DNA from: Nitrobacter sp051535215
GTDB taxonomy: Bacteria > Pseudomonadota > Alphaproteobacteria > Rhizobiales > Xanthobacteraceae
Assembly (NCBI RefSeq): GCF_051535215.1
Contig: NZ_JBPPLY010000012.1
Span: 1-64,000, forward strand
Reading direction: 5' to 3'
Length of the DNA stretch: 64,000 nucleotides
The translations under genes were made by a program, and so were the position numbers. Below, one piece after another: positions 42,640 through 51,179 of this stretch. The first letter of the stretch is position 1. Every line of letters starts with the position of its first letter. Below the pieces are notes generated by a model. The model saw only the letters and a program-made list of their open reading frames with translations. It made no database searches and was not told where the DNA came from.

Positions 42640-43644
42640 TCATTCGTTGGCGCGCTCTATGGCCACAACGTCGTCGCAGACGTTGGCATCCAAACCTACG
42701 GCTATGCTGTAGCTGAGGTCGGCTTCCGACACGCTCGCACCGACCTTGAAAGGCTTGTAATCGGCGATCGGATGGCCGCCCCGTGTATGCAGCGCCTTTG
42801 CCACTAGATTGCCGTTTGGTTTCCTTATCAGCACGATCGACCCGCTGGCCATCACGGTGCCATTACAGTCCGAGTAGATGACGCTCGAAGCTTTGGCTGT
42901 TCGCGCGTAATATGCCATGACAGTGCAGGCCTGCGCGATCGGCTCGCTGTTCACATCCGTTTCGTAGGCGAATTTACGATTCTGAACGTAAAATAGAATG
43001 GGATGCTGTGGCATCGGAAACGTCAGCTGCTTTTGGTCCGCAGAGATCATCATCAAGCGGTCACCCCGCTTGATCGGAGTTTCATCCGGGTCGAAGGGGA
43101 GTGGGTTGGCGCCGGGAATGCGGCGGATGAGGCGCACGATCGCCCGGTCATTGTACCAGGCAACTCTTGGATCCAGCGTGTAGAATCTGTAGGTCCGCTA
43201 ACTTGAAAAATCGAGCCTGACGATTGCGAATGGATCTGCCAGGTCGATAAAGCGGCAATCGGCCAAGGGCTCGCGGCGAAGATTGGTCTCTGGATCGATA
43301 AAGAGGTGAGCGTCCGTCACGATCTGATGGCCGTCGCCAACAAGCATGCCTGTTCCTGCTGACGCCAAGGCTCCCCCACTAGGTGGGGTGCCAGGACAGA
43401 TCACGTAGCCAACACTCTTGCGAATGCGCTGCATCTCCACGGGCGAAAGACCTAGCTCCTGAGCCTTTCGGCTGAGCGGTCCGCGCGGATCTTTCCAAAC
43501 CGTCTGGCCGTCCTGAAGGATGAGGTTCACAGGGTGACGCAGCTCGGTCTGGCATAAGGATGCCGACGGCGACAACGCAAGAAGAACGGCCAGCGCGCCA
43601 AAAAAGCTGGCGTCCCCGTTCTTCCTGTCGGTGACGTCCTTCAT
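42640..43644 (-). pseudogene. secreted trypsin-like protein, tandem copy with in-frame stop
   Basis: Closely similar along its length to the intact gene just upstream (43641-44645). At 43198-43200 a TAG replaces the codon that reads Glu in the intact copy: IVRLDFSS-stop-RTYRFYTLDP versus IVRLDFSSEKTYKFYTLFP. The frame stays open on both sides, so a nonsense mutation is the only visible lesion. Its start overlaps the stop of the upstream copy (ATGA). It has a signal peptide (ALAVLLALSPSASLCQ). Confidence 0.88.
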
Positions 43645-44645
43645 TCGTTGGCGCGCTCCATGGCCATGATGTCGTCGTAGACATTGGCATCCAATCCTAT
43701 TGAGAGCGCAAAGCTGAGATTGTCGGGACCGACGCCTGAACCAACCTTGAACGGCTTGTAGTCGGCGACCAGTTTGCCGCCCTGTGTATGCAGCGCCTTT
43801 GCCGCTAGATTGCCGTTTGGCTTCCTTATCAGCACGATCGACCCGCTGGCCTTTGCGGTGCCATTGCAGTCCGAGTAGATGACGCTCGAAGCTCTTGCCG
43901 TTCGTGCGTAGTATGCCATGACAGTGCAGGCTTGGGCGATCGGCTCGCTGTTCACGTCCATTTCGTCGCTGAATTTGTGATCTTGCATGTAAAAAAGAAT
44001 GTGATGCCTCGGCATCGAAAACGTCAGCTGATTTTGGTCCGCAGAGATCATGATCAAGCGGTCACCCCGCTTTAACGGGGTTTCGTCCAAATCCAGCGGA
44101 AATGGGTCGGCGCCTAGAATGCGGTGGGTCAGACGCACAATCGCGCGGTCGTTATACCAAACGGCTTCTGGAAACAGTGTATAGAACTTGTAGGTCTTTT
44201 CACTTGAGAAATCGAGCCTGACGATTGCGGATGGGTCTGCCAGGTTGATAAAACGACAATCCTCAAGAGGCTCGCGTCGCTTGTTGGTATATGTATCGAT
44301 GAAGAGGTGAGCATCCGTCACGATCTGATGGCCGTTTCCAACGAGCATGCCGGCCCCTTCTGACGCCAAGGCTCCCCCATCAGCCGGGTTGCCAGGACAG
44401 ATCACGTAGCCCACGTTCTTCCGAATGCGCTGGACCTCCTCGGGTGAAAGACCTAGCTCCTGAGCCTTTCGGCTAAGCGGTCCGCGCGGATCTTTCCAGA
44501 CCGTCTGGCCGTCCTGAAGGATGAGGTTCACAGGGTGACGCAGCTCGGTCCGGCAGAAAGATGCGGACGAGGACGATGCAAGAAGAACGGCCAGCGCGAC
44601 AAAGAAGCTGGCGCCCCTGTTCTTCCTGTCGGTGACGTCCTTCAT
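43641..44645 (-). CDS. secreted trypsin-like (possibly degenerate) protease
   Basis: A 334-residue exported protein with signal peptide FFVALAVLLASSSSASFC. The trypsin-like fold is suggested by GAGMLVGNGHQIVTDAHLFID (His position in TDAH), WYNDRAIVRL (Asp) and SDCNGTAKASGSIVLI in place of the usual GDSGGP, so the nucleophile Ser is not certain and the protein may be catalytically altered. It is the middle and only intact copy of a tandem array: a nonsense copy follows, and a 3' scrap precedes. Confidence 0.75.
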   Translation of the reverse strand: MKDVTDRKNRGASFFVALAVLLASSSSASFCRTELRHPVNLILQDGQTVWKDPRGPLSRKAQELGLSPEEVQRIRKNVGYVICPGNPADGGALASEGAGMLVGNGHQIVTDAHLFIDTYTNKRREPLEDCRFINLADPSAIVRLDFSSEKTYKFYTLFPEAVWYNDRAIVRLTHRILGADPFPLDLDETPLKRGDRLIMISADQNQLTFSMPRHHILFYMQDHKFSDEMDVNSEPIAQACTVMAYYARTARASSVIYSDCNGTAKASGSIVLIRKPNGNLAAKALHTQGGKLVADYKPFKVGSGVGPDNLSFALSIGLDANVYDDIMAMERANE

Positions 44646-44717
44646 TCGTTGGCGGGCTCCATGGTCATGATGTCGTCGTAGACTTGGCGTCCTCTCTTAC
44701 CGAGAGCGCAAAGCTTG
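44641..44717 (-). pseudogene. 3' scrap of a third tandem protease copy
   Basis: The minus strand reads AGCTTTGCGCTCTC, then a few changes, then GTCTACGACGACATCATG and GAGCCCGCCAACGAATGA, matching the last ~25 codons of the two downstream copies, with one base lost. It overlaps the start of the intact copy exactly as that copy's stop overlaps the next start, so the array once had at least three units. Confidence 0.85.
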
Positions 44718-45018
44718 CAACCGAACGTATAAGAGCGGCGAGCGGAGCTCTTGACCTGTTTGGGCTACGGCGGAGCAAATTAGCGCAAATGGGCCATGAC
44801 GGCCGACTCCAGTTCGCCGAGACTGCGACCGAGTTTTTCCCCGTTTCAACTTCTCTGACTACGGGCGCATTACCAGGCGATGCCTGATGGCGAGCCTGCC
44901 TTGGTTTGATCCAGTCCTACCGACGGGCCCGGCAAAGAGATGGCTACGGAAGGGGATATTGATGTCGGCTGTGCTTGTCGATCGCACTAATTTTTGCTGA
45001 ACATGAAGGTCAAGACGC

Positions 45019-45297
45019 ATGCGCAAAATCAGCTTTGCTGTTAGCGCGATCTTCCTCTTCCGCGCTGCGACTTATGCGCACTGCCTCAACAAGGTTTGTA
45101 AGGCCATCGTCGACGACACGCCTGCAATCGAGCGCAATGCATCTTCTGATGGCCACGACCGCCTCTGGAGAAATCAGCCGGCGAATCCCCACGATGCCGG
45201 CCTCTTATATTTCGGCGAAGCCCGCTTCACATGTGGCGCATTCAACAAGCTCGGGCTGCAGCGTCGCCCCTGTACGGCGCAATCCCTGCCGGTATGA
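45019..45297 (+). CDS. hypothetical small secreted protein; gap 44718-45305
   Basis: A 92-residue frame starting MRKISFAVSAIFLFRAATYA, a plausible signal peptide, followed by Cys residues (HCLNKVCKAIVDD; RFTCGAFNKLG; RRPCTAQ). No family recognised. The ribosome site is weak and the latter half may be frameshifted. It is convergent with the protease gene at 45306. The rest of this gap has no supported gene. Confidence 0.35.
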   Translation: MRKISFAVSAIFLFRAATYAHCLNKVCKAIVDDTPAIERNASSDGHDRLWRNQPANPHDAGLLYFGEARFTCGAFNKLGLQRRPCTAQSLPV

Positions 45298-45305
45298 GCC
45301 AACAA

Positions 45306-46226
45306 TTATTTCTGTGCGTCTAAAATGGCTGCCAAAAACTGATCGGAGAGCGTTGCATAATAGGTGCCCTGGCCATCCAGTTGCCAATCGACAATGTTCG
45401 GATGATTCCGTTTCTGAGCGGCCTTTGCGTCATCGAGACTTTCGCCACCATTTGTCACAATTCCGAGCAAAATCGGATTGCTTCCCGGTGTCAGAAGGCT
45501 GCCACCCGAACATCCATGAGAACAGCCGCAGGCCGTACTTACCCCTGCCGTGGTAAAAGATCCGTAACGGCCCAGGACGGAGCATTCGCCATAGTGCTTT
45601 GGACCGGTTTCGTTGGGCGAAGGGGAATGAAAGTCAACGGAGTGCCCGATCGTCACCACACGATTTCCAATTTGAAGGTTTTGACCGAGCGATCCATTCA
45701 CCGCATAGGGAGTTATATTCTTAGCCGGAAACTTCAGCCGCATAACCGACCAATCGTCCTCCGGGCGCGCGTTTGGACACTTAACGCCGCTTCTGAATTC
45801 GGTAGCCACAGGAATGACCTGGTCACCGACGTAGAATGTGCAATCTTGGGGATTCGAGTTCCTGCGACAATTGGTGCCATCGATATCCCATAAGGCGTGA
45901 CCAGCCGTCGTAATAATATTTGCGTTCCCATTCTTATCTCGAACTGTGAGCTGCGCCGTCAGGTCATAGTGATGTCCAGCGTAAGGCGTCTCTTTAGCTC
46001 CATAACATCGCAGTTTTCCCGTAGCGCTGTATCTGGATTGAACGTCACTAGGAAGACTGCTCACCTCAACTCGAGGCGGTGACCCGGTGTAATCCGCAAC
46101 TTGGATAATATATTTCGAATACTCATCCGGCGAAGCTAAGTCCGCACGCGGACCACAGTTCTCACGAGCAAAACCAGAAATGGAAACAGCGGTGAGTGGC
46201 AAAAAAACAATGCGAAACATTCTCAT
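45306..46226 (-). CDS. secreted trypsin-like serine protease
   Basis: A 306-residue exported protease with the full triad: His in NIITTAGHALWD, Asp in RPEDDWSVMRL and Ser in CGCSHGCSGGSLLTPGS. The N-terminus (RIVFLPLTAVSISGFA) is a signal peptide. Cys pairs (NCGPRAD, TNCRRN..DCTF, ECS, ACGCSHGCSG) suggest several disulfides. It is the intact paralogue of the gene broken by the transposon at 37553/41216. The start is one of several ATGs (46226, 46220). An IS3 remnant abuts its 5' end. Confidence 0.87.
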   Translation of the reverse strand: MRMFRIVFLPLTAVSISGFARENCGPRADLASPDEYSKYIIQVADYTGSPPRVEVSSLPSDVQSRYSATGKLRCYGAKETPYAGHHYDLTAQLTVRDKNGNANIITTAGHALWDIDGTNCRRNSNPQDCTFYVGDQVIPVATEFRSGVKCPNARPEDDWSVMRLKFPAKNITPYAVNGSLGQNLQIGNRVVTIGHSVDFHSPSPNETGPKHYGECSVLGRYGSFTTAGVSTACGCSHGCSGGSLLTPGSNPILLGIVTNGGESLDDAKAAQKRNHPNIVDWQLDGQGTYYATLSDQFLAAILDAQK

Positions 46227-46522
46227 TCTAACCAATCACACCAACGATCAAAACTGTAATTGTTTGCGAACCCATCTGCTGGACCCGCCTTAATGCCGGG
46301 CTGGATCTCCGAAGGGAGAAATTTCAGTCGCGAAGCAGCCCGAACTTGCATCTCACGAGGATGCGAATGCGACCGGTTGCCTGGCGCAATGAAGTGCCAG
46401 TCGATGCCGTTGTCGTTGCACCAGGCGAGCATGGCGTTGCAGGTGAACTCGGTGCCGTTGTCGGAGACGATTGAGCCCGGCTTGCCGCGCTGCGCGACGA
46501 ACTCCTCAAGGACCCTGTTCAC
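46223..46522 (-). pseudogene. IS3 family transposase fragment (minus strand)
   Basis: EEFVAQRGKPGSIVSDNGTE and MLAWCNDNGIDWHFIAPG are the second-Asp region of an IS3 integrase core. After GNRSHSHP the similarity ends and the frame runs out beside the protease gene. The third catalytic residue and C-terminus are absent. Confidence 0.85.
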
Positions 46523-46544
46523 CTCCCTCGCGCCCGCTCGCGCG

Positions 46545-46723
46545 GTGCTGGCGGCGTGGATGAACGGTTACAACAACGTTCGCCCAAATAGCCGCCCGGC
46601 GGCCTCACACCGAGCGAGTTTGCCGATCACAGTGTTCGTCGACCGCAACGGACTGTGGCGCTGCGCTACGCCGGCGGCTCCGCACCCGCCCGTGAGACCC
46701 TTTGGCACAAATGTCACCCGGAC
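46545..46723 (+). pseudogene. IS3 family transposase C-terminal fragment (plus strand)
   Basis: VLAAWMNGYNNVRPNSRP is the conserved C-terminal motif of an IS3 orfB, followed after frame changes by a typical RYAGGSAPAPV tail. It lies head to head with the minus-strand fragment at 46223, so two insertions or an inversion made the junction near 46530. Confidence 0.75.
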
Positions 46724-46844
46724 TCTACCTGTCGGTGAAGAGTTGGCCCTCACGTCAGTGAATCTACAGATCCCAGCGGATAATAAGCACCAGCTTTCAT
46801 CTATCTGTTTGCAAAGGATGGCCGAATGACAAACCTAGCTGCGA

Positions 46845-47147
46845 TCAGCAGTCCGTAACTGACCAGCCATTGCAGGTTTTGGAACGATTCCAACCATCGA
46901 CAGTCCAGTTGCGCGCCTGACCCGGCGACATGTTCAAGTAATCCATCCCATCATCGGTATATATCACAAAGGTGATGTTGCGCCCGCACATGTTGTGTAC
47001 CCAGAAGCCGACATCACCTCCGTCATCTCGAGGTCGGAACTCCGCACATCCGACCGTTTTGGAGTAAGACAAGTGGGTCGCCGAGTCGAAAGCAGTAGCG
47101 ATTGCACAAATAGAGATCGTCAAGAACAACCCAACTATTTTTTTCAT
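46845..47147 (-). CDS. small secreted Cys-containing protein (100 aa)
   Basis: Signal peptide MKKIVGLFLTISICAIATAF followed by a mature part with four Cys: VGCAEFRPRDDGGDVGFWVH, NMCGRNITFVIYTDDGM and KTCNGWSVTDC. The pattern of aromatic strands and paired Cys suggests a small disulfide-bonded fold. No known family. It belongs to the secreted-protein cluster of this island. Confidence 0.65.
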   Translation of the reverse strand: MKKIVGLFLTISICAIATAFDSATHLSYSKTVGCAEFRPRDDGGDVGFWVHNMCGRNITFVIYTDDGMDYLNMSPGQARNWTVDGWNRSKTCNGWSVTDC

Positions 47148-47452
47148 AACTGAAATCCTCCAAGTTGCGGATTGAAATGCCTTTCCCGAATGCCTGGAAC
47201 GAGAGCATCGACGCTAACCTCGATCAACCGCTTAGTGCTTCCAACCGTAGCCTCGTCGAGCAAACCACTCCTTCTAGCTTGTGAGGAACTGGGAGTTGTT
47301 CATCGCGACTACTGCGAAGAAAGAGCAATTCCGGGCGGAGCGGTCCAGCCTACTCTTGTGCAATAGGCCGCCACCCGTCCTCTGTCATGGCCCATTTAGG
47401 CTAAACTGGGCTAATGCGTCTGCACGGAAACCTTGATCGCTTGAACGCTGGA
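47148..47452. other. intergenic region, small inverted repeat only
   Basis: About 305 bp without a supported gene. GCCCATTTAGGC-TAAACTGGGC near 47391 is a short imperfect hairpin related to the TAGCCC..GGGT motif. Confidence 0.45.
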
Positions 47453-47599
47453 TCAGAATAGGGCCGGCGGTTGGTTGGGATCAACGAGTAACGCGATGCT
47501 GCGGGGTGGATAACCAGCGACGAAGTCGAGTTGATGTGGCGGACGCCGCCGCCCCGCATGCCGTTTATGCCGCGAGCTATCGATGCGGCAACGCGGGGA

Positions 47600-47858
47600 A
47601 ACGCGCCTTAAGCCTTTGAAACCGCCGATAGGATGCGATCCCACACCCCCGCCTTGCGCCATCGGTTGAAGCGGTTCACGCAGGTCGTATGCGGGCCGTA
47701 GCGCGCTGGAATGTCCGCCCACGGCGCCCGGTCCGCAAACGCCAGAATATCCCGTTCAGCACCCGCCGGTCATCCACCCGTGCAACGCCCCGCGATTTGT
47801 TCGGCAACAACGGCTGGATCACAGACCACTCGAAATCCGTCAGATCAAAACGCGCCAT
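47600..47858 (-). pseudogene. IS5 family transposase N-terminal remnant
   Basis: MARFDLTDFEWSVIQPLLPN and GVARVDDRRVLNGIFWRLRT are the N-terminus of an IS5-type transposase. After GRRG the frame shifts, continuing ADIPARYGPHTTCVNRFNRW and RKAGVWDRILSAVSKA. The catalytic domain is missing. The element end just upstream includes a GATTCAAAACGTCC block. Confidence 0.85.
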
Positions 47859-47956
47859 TCAATCCTCCATTGCTGGACGTTTTGAATCACCCTGCGACCA
47901 AAAACGAAATCCCCTTTATGGGTTCGTAACCTAGTGTCCGCAGTATACCTCTAGCC

Positions 47957-48461
47957 CTAGCTTGAGCGAAGCTGCTCAGAAAAATGAGCCAAACGACGTC
48001 GCACTTCTTGTCCTGGCAGCCGACATCTTGGATGGGCGAGCAGAGTGCTCAATCCGTGTGGAGCCGGTCGAAAGCAACATGATTGCCTTCAGCGAACTGG
48101 TCGAAGAGCCATAACACACCATGCATGTCGATCTGCTCCGCGACGGCGAGCTCGCGCAATGTCCCATCGCCGGTCAGGAGCGTCCACTGGCGAGCCTCGG
48201 CGATCGCAAAGGCGAATGTATCCGGAACGGAGAGACGGGCTCCTGTCGCCGGACAGCCGTGGCGCGGCTCAACTCGGCGGGGCTCAGGACTTCGATGCGC
48301 AGCCCCAGCCCCACCAACTGATCGCCAAGCTCGCCGGCCAACTCTCTCGCATAGAGCAAGTCGGGCACAGCGAACTCGAAGGGCAGACGGAACATGTCCT
48401 CAAGGAGTTGTGCTCGCTCGAGGTCAATCAGCACCGATGTGTCGGAGACGAGAACTGGCAC
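47957..48461 (-). pseudogene. PIN-domain toxin gene with two frameshifts
   Basis: Begins MPVLVSDTSVLIDLERAQLL (first Asp pair of the PIN fold) in one frame. It switches near 48232 to SVPDTFAFAIAEARQWTLLT and GDGTLRELAVAEQIDMHGVL, and near 48050 to a third frame reading GLSTLLAHPRCRLPGQEVRR. The three pieces join into one typical PIN protein of about 165 residues. It follows the XRE-ImmA gene by 3 bp, as a toxin partner would. As read, it encodes only a truncated 95-residue product. Confidence 0.85.
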
Positions 48462-48464
48462 TTA

Positions 48465-49529
48465 TCAAGCCGTCACCTGGTCCAATCTCGCGTCGAGTTC
48501 GCGGACGGATATGCCAAGCAGTTCCGCGGCGCGGGATTCCCCGATCACGCCTTCGGCCAACGCCCGGTAACATAGCCGCTCGAAACGCTTGGGTTCCTCC
48601 AGATCTGGCTCCAACGTTTCCGGCTCTTTGTAGGGCGCCGTTCTCCATCCCCGCTCGGCGAAGATCTTGAACAGCCGTGAGAAGGAGGCCTGGCTGATGA
48701 TGCCGAGGTCCTTGCAGCGGTAAGCGAGCGCCTGAATGCTCACGCCGAAGCGCTTTTTCAGAGCGACCAGTTCACCGAGGCTGATCGACGAACGATGGAC
48801 GCCGACTTCGGCGCGCAGGACGTCAGCCGGCATCAAAAAGGCGCCAGCGAAGCGATGCGCGGCCTTCTCCTCGTCGACGTCACCTGATGGTGCGATGACC
48901 ATATGGCCGAGTTCATGGGCGAGGTTGAAGCGCTTGCGCTCGGACCACGTGCTGCGCTTGATGACGATGACGCGTGCTGCTGCCCGGTCCTTGCGCCTGA
49001 CCTTGGCGGCAAGGCCGTCGATATCGTCGAGATCGAGCGACAGGATCTTGATGCCGCGCTCCTCGAGTAGCTCGGCGAGCTGCGGGATCGGGTCATTTCC
49101 GAGGCCCCAATCATCACGCACGGAACGCGCCGCATCTTCAGCATCGCGCAAGTCAGCGACGGGGTGAGGCGCACTTCGCGGCTGCTCCCACTCGACGCTG
49201 CGCATCTGCAGGAGATCCTCGACGGCGAGATAGCGCTCAAGCATGTGAATGGCGCGCGCCTCAAGGACGGCCTCCTCCTTCGAAGACGCTCCGACCTTCT
49301 TCCTGAAATCTACCCCCTCCAGGGCAATCTCGTCCTCACTGAGGAGATATTCCTCCGTGACGTCGAGCGCCTTTGCGAGGGCCATCAGGACGCGCGAACT
49401 CGGCATGTCCTCGTTTCGCTCATATTTTCCAATGGCTTGAGCCGAAACAATGCCTTCCATGGCATCGGAGAGCGCGCGCAGCGACAGGCCCGACGCGGAT
49501 CGGGCTACTTTGAGCTTGTTTCCGATCAT
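48465..49529 (-). CDS. XRE-family regulator fused to ImmA/IrrE metallopeptidase domain
   Basis: A 354-residue protein with an N-terminal XRE helix-turn-helix (KLKVARSASGLSLRALSDAMEGIVSAQAIGKYERNEDMPSSRVLMALAKAL) and a COG2856 (ImmA/IrrE) zinc-peptidase domain with HELGH at 205-209. The C-terminal region ends in a short motif-like helix (LCYRALAEGVIGESRAAELLGISVRELDARL). The start at 49529 follows AAGGAGG. Known partners of this architecture include PIN toxins (as here) and phage repressors; HTH plus COG2856 proteins also regulate some CBASS operons, and one lies divergently next door. Confidence 0.9.
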   Translation of the reverse strand: MIGNKLKVARSASGLSLRALSDAMEGIVSAQAIGKYERNEDMPSSRVLMALAKALDVTEEYLLSEDEIALEGVDFRKKVGASSKEEAVLEARAIHMLERYLAVEDLLQMRSVEWEQPRSAPHPVADLRDAEDAARSVRDDWGLGNDPIPQLAELLEERGIKILSLDLDDIDGLAAKVRRKDRAAARVIVIKRSTWSERKRFNLAHELGHMVIAPSGDVDEEKAAHRFAGAFLMPADVLRAEVGVHRSSISLGELVALKKRFGVSIQALAYRCKDLGIISQASFSRLFKIFAERGWRTAPYKEPETLEPDLEEPKRFERLCYRALAEGVIGESRAAELLGISVRELDARLDQVTA

Positions 49530-49580
49530 GGTGGCCTCCTTGCGACTATTAGTTTCCAAAACTACGATATAGATCGAAAA

Positions 49581-49665
49581 TTGTAAACCAGAATCCCTTG
49601 AAAACTGGCCTAAAATAGCTCACATGTGAGTACAGCGCTGTTCCTCATTCCGGTTTTGTAAACCG
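49581..49665. promoter_or_regulatory. candidate operators in the divergent XRE-ImmA / CBASS promoter region
   Basis: In the 213-bp divergent spacer: TTGTAAACC occurs at 49581 and again at 49656, the second inside CGGTTT-TGT-AAACCG. CTCACATGTGAG at 49619-49630 is a perfect 12-bp palindrome. Such sites are plausible targets for the HTH protein encoded next to them. Visual finding only. Confidence 0.5.
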
Positions 49666-49742
49666 ACGGGCGCGGCGGCCGCGGCAGACCCATCCAATCG
49701 GGCGGGCGACGGACAGGCGCCGAGCGAGAAAAGGAAGAGGCG

Positions 49743-50687
49743 ATGGCGTTGAGCAATACGGAACTTCGATACTATGACAGCAACGTCCTGCGCCTGCCGG
49801 ACGACAAACGGAAAGAGTATCACGAGCAGGTCGACCGGCTGATCGTCGAACTGTGTAAGGGCGTCCGCGACAAGACCGAGATCAAGATCACCAAGGTGGT
49901 GAAGGCTGGCTCCTTCGCCAAATATACGATCTTGCGAAAGACAAGCGTAGATCCGGTCGACGTCGATGTGGTGTTCTACATTTCCGGGCGCGACGCCGAC
50001 AAGGAGACGCTCGATAGCCTGAACAACACGATCTACGACCTGTTGATCAAGCAGTACCCCAACAAGTCGGTCGAGGATTTCGAGATCCAGCGTAAGGCCG
50101 CGACAGTGACTTTTGTTGGCACCGGGCTCAGCGTCGACATTGTCCCGGTGATCGAGGATGAGAACCGGCCCGGTTATGGATGGCAGTTCGACATCCACGA
50201 TGGCTCGAAGATTCAGACCTGCGCCCCGTGCCAGATCAAGTTCGTTCGGGATCGCAAGAATCAGGACGGCGACTTTCGCACGCTCGTGCGCCTAGCGAAG
50301 AAGTGGCGCAATCACGCGGAGATCAAGCCGCTCAAATCCTTCGCCATCGAGCTGATCATGGCCCACGTGTTGGCGACGCAGGGTAATTCGGGGGGCATCG
50401 AGCAGCGCTTTCGCAACTTCCTCCTTTACATCGCTCAGTCGGGTCTGAAGGAGCAGATCAGCTTCCCCGAGAACACCGCGCCGTTCGGGACCTTCACCGA
50501 TCCGGTGGTGATCCTCGATCCAGTTTACAGCCTGAACAACGTGACCAGCCGTATCTCGGAAGCCGAACGCAAGGAGATCGTCGCGGCCGCGGAGGCGGCA
50601 TGGGAGGCCGCCAATTTCGCATCTGCCGAGAATGACAATGAGGTCTGGAAGGAGATCTTCGGCCCTCGCTTCAAGACGGAGGACTGA
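49743..50687 (+). CDS. CBASS-type CD-NTase (cyclic oligonucleotide synthase)
   Basis: A 314-residue nucleotidyltransferase of the cGAS/DncV-like class. The active site reads GSFAKYT (GS at 56-57), PVDVDVVF (Asp73, Asp75) and LSVDIVPV (Asp132). The C-terminal helical part is full length. HORMA and TRIP13-like genes directly follow, which defines a type III CBASS, where infection-triggered assembly makes the enzyme produce a cyclic nucleotide that activates an effector. The ribosome site AAGGAAGAGG precedes ATG 49743. No lesion is visible in this gene. Confidence 0.88.
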   Translation: MALSNTELRYYDSNVLRLPDDKRKEYHEQVDRLIVELCKGVRDKTEIKITKVVKAGSFAKYTILRKTSVDPVDVDVVFYISGRDADKETLDSLNNTIYDLLIKQYPNKSVEDFEIQRKAATVTFVGTGLSVDIVPVIEDENRPGYGWQFDIHDGSKIQTCAPCQIKFVRDRKNQDGDFRTLVRLAKKWRNHAEIKPLKSFAIELIMAHVLATQGNSGGIEQRFRNFLLYIAQSGLKEQISFPENTAPFGTFTDPVVILDPVYSLNNVTSRISEAERKEIVAAAEAAWEAANFASAENDNEVWKEIFGPRFKTED

Positions 50688-50688
50688 G

Positions 50689-51179
50689 ATGAGCCAGACC
50701 AGAACCGCAAGCGCTACCTACACGGTTGTCGACATCGAGAACGTCGTCCGTCGCGTGAAAGCTGACCTTGTAATGATCGCCGACAGCACTGGTGGTTGGA
50801 CGTCCGCCAAGGCTGCCGAATATGCGCATGATGTCGAGGTTCTGGCAAAAGCCGGTTATCTCGCTTGGGTCGACGTCACGCTGTTCAGCAATGGCGTCGA
50901 GGTCAAAGCCGTCAGGTTCGAGGTCGATACCGACGCCGGTTCGCTCACCACGAGCAGGCCCGGGGGTGTCCTCTGGCCGAAGGTGGCGGGGGCATATCTG
51001 CGCATCATCCTCAGCTACACCGACGCCTACACGAGTGCCGCGCGCCAGGCCATGAAGGGCAAGCTCAAGATCGGGTCACCTCTTATGACGACACCAGCTA
51101 TGCCAGCCTGACTTCCTCGGGCGGCCGCAACTACGTCAGCAACGCCTATGGCATGCAGAGAAAGGATTGGGCAGCGTGA
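50689..51179 (+). pseudogene. CBASS HORMA-domain protein (Cap7-like), frameshifted
   Basis: Reads MSQTRTASATYTVVDIENVV and continues with the HORMA-type pattern (YAHDVEVLAKAGYLAWVDVTLFSNGVEVKAVRFEV) to KLKIG near 51073. The frame then gives a short wrong ending (stop at 51111), while the neighbouring frame continues VTSYDDTSYASLTSSGGRNY and VSNAYGMQRKDWAA to 51179, whose TGA overlaps the next start, so a one-base loss is likely. The C-terminal part forms the closure region in HORMA proteins, so function is probably lost. Starts 1 bp after the cyclase. Confidence 0.8.
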
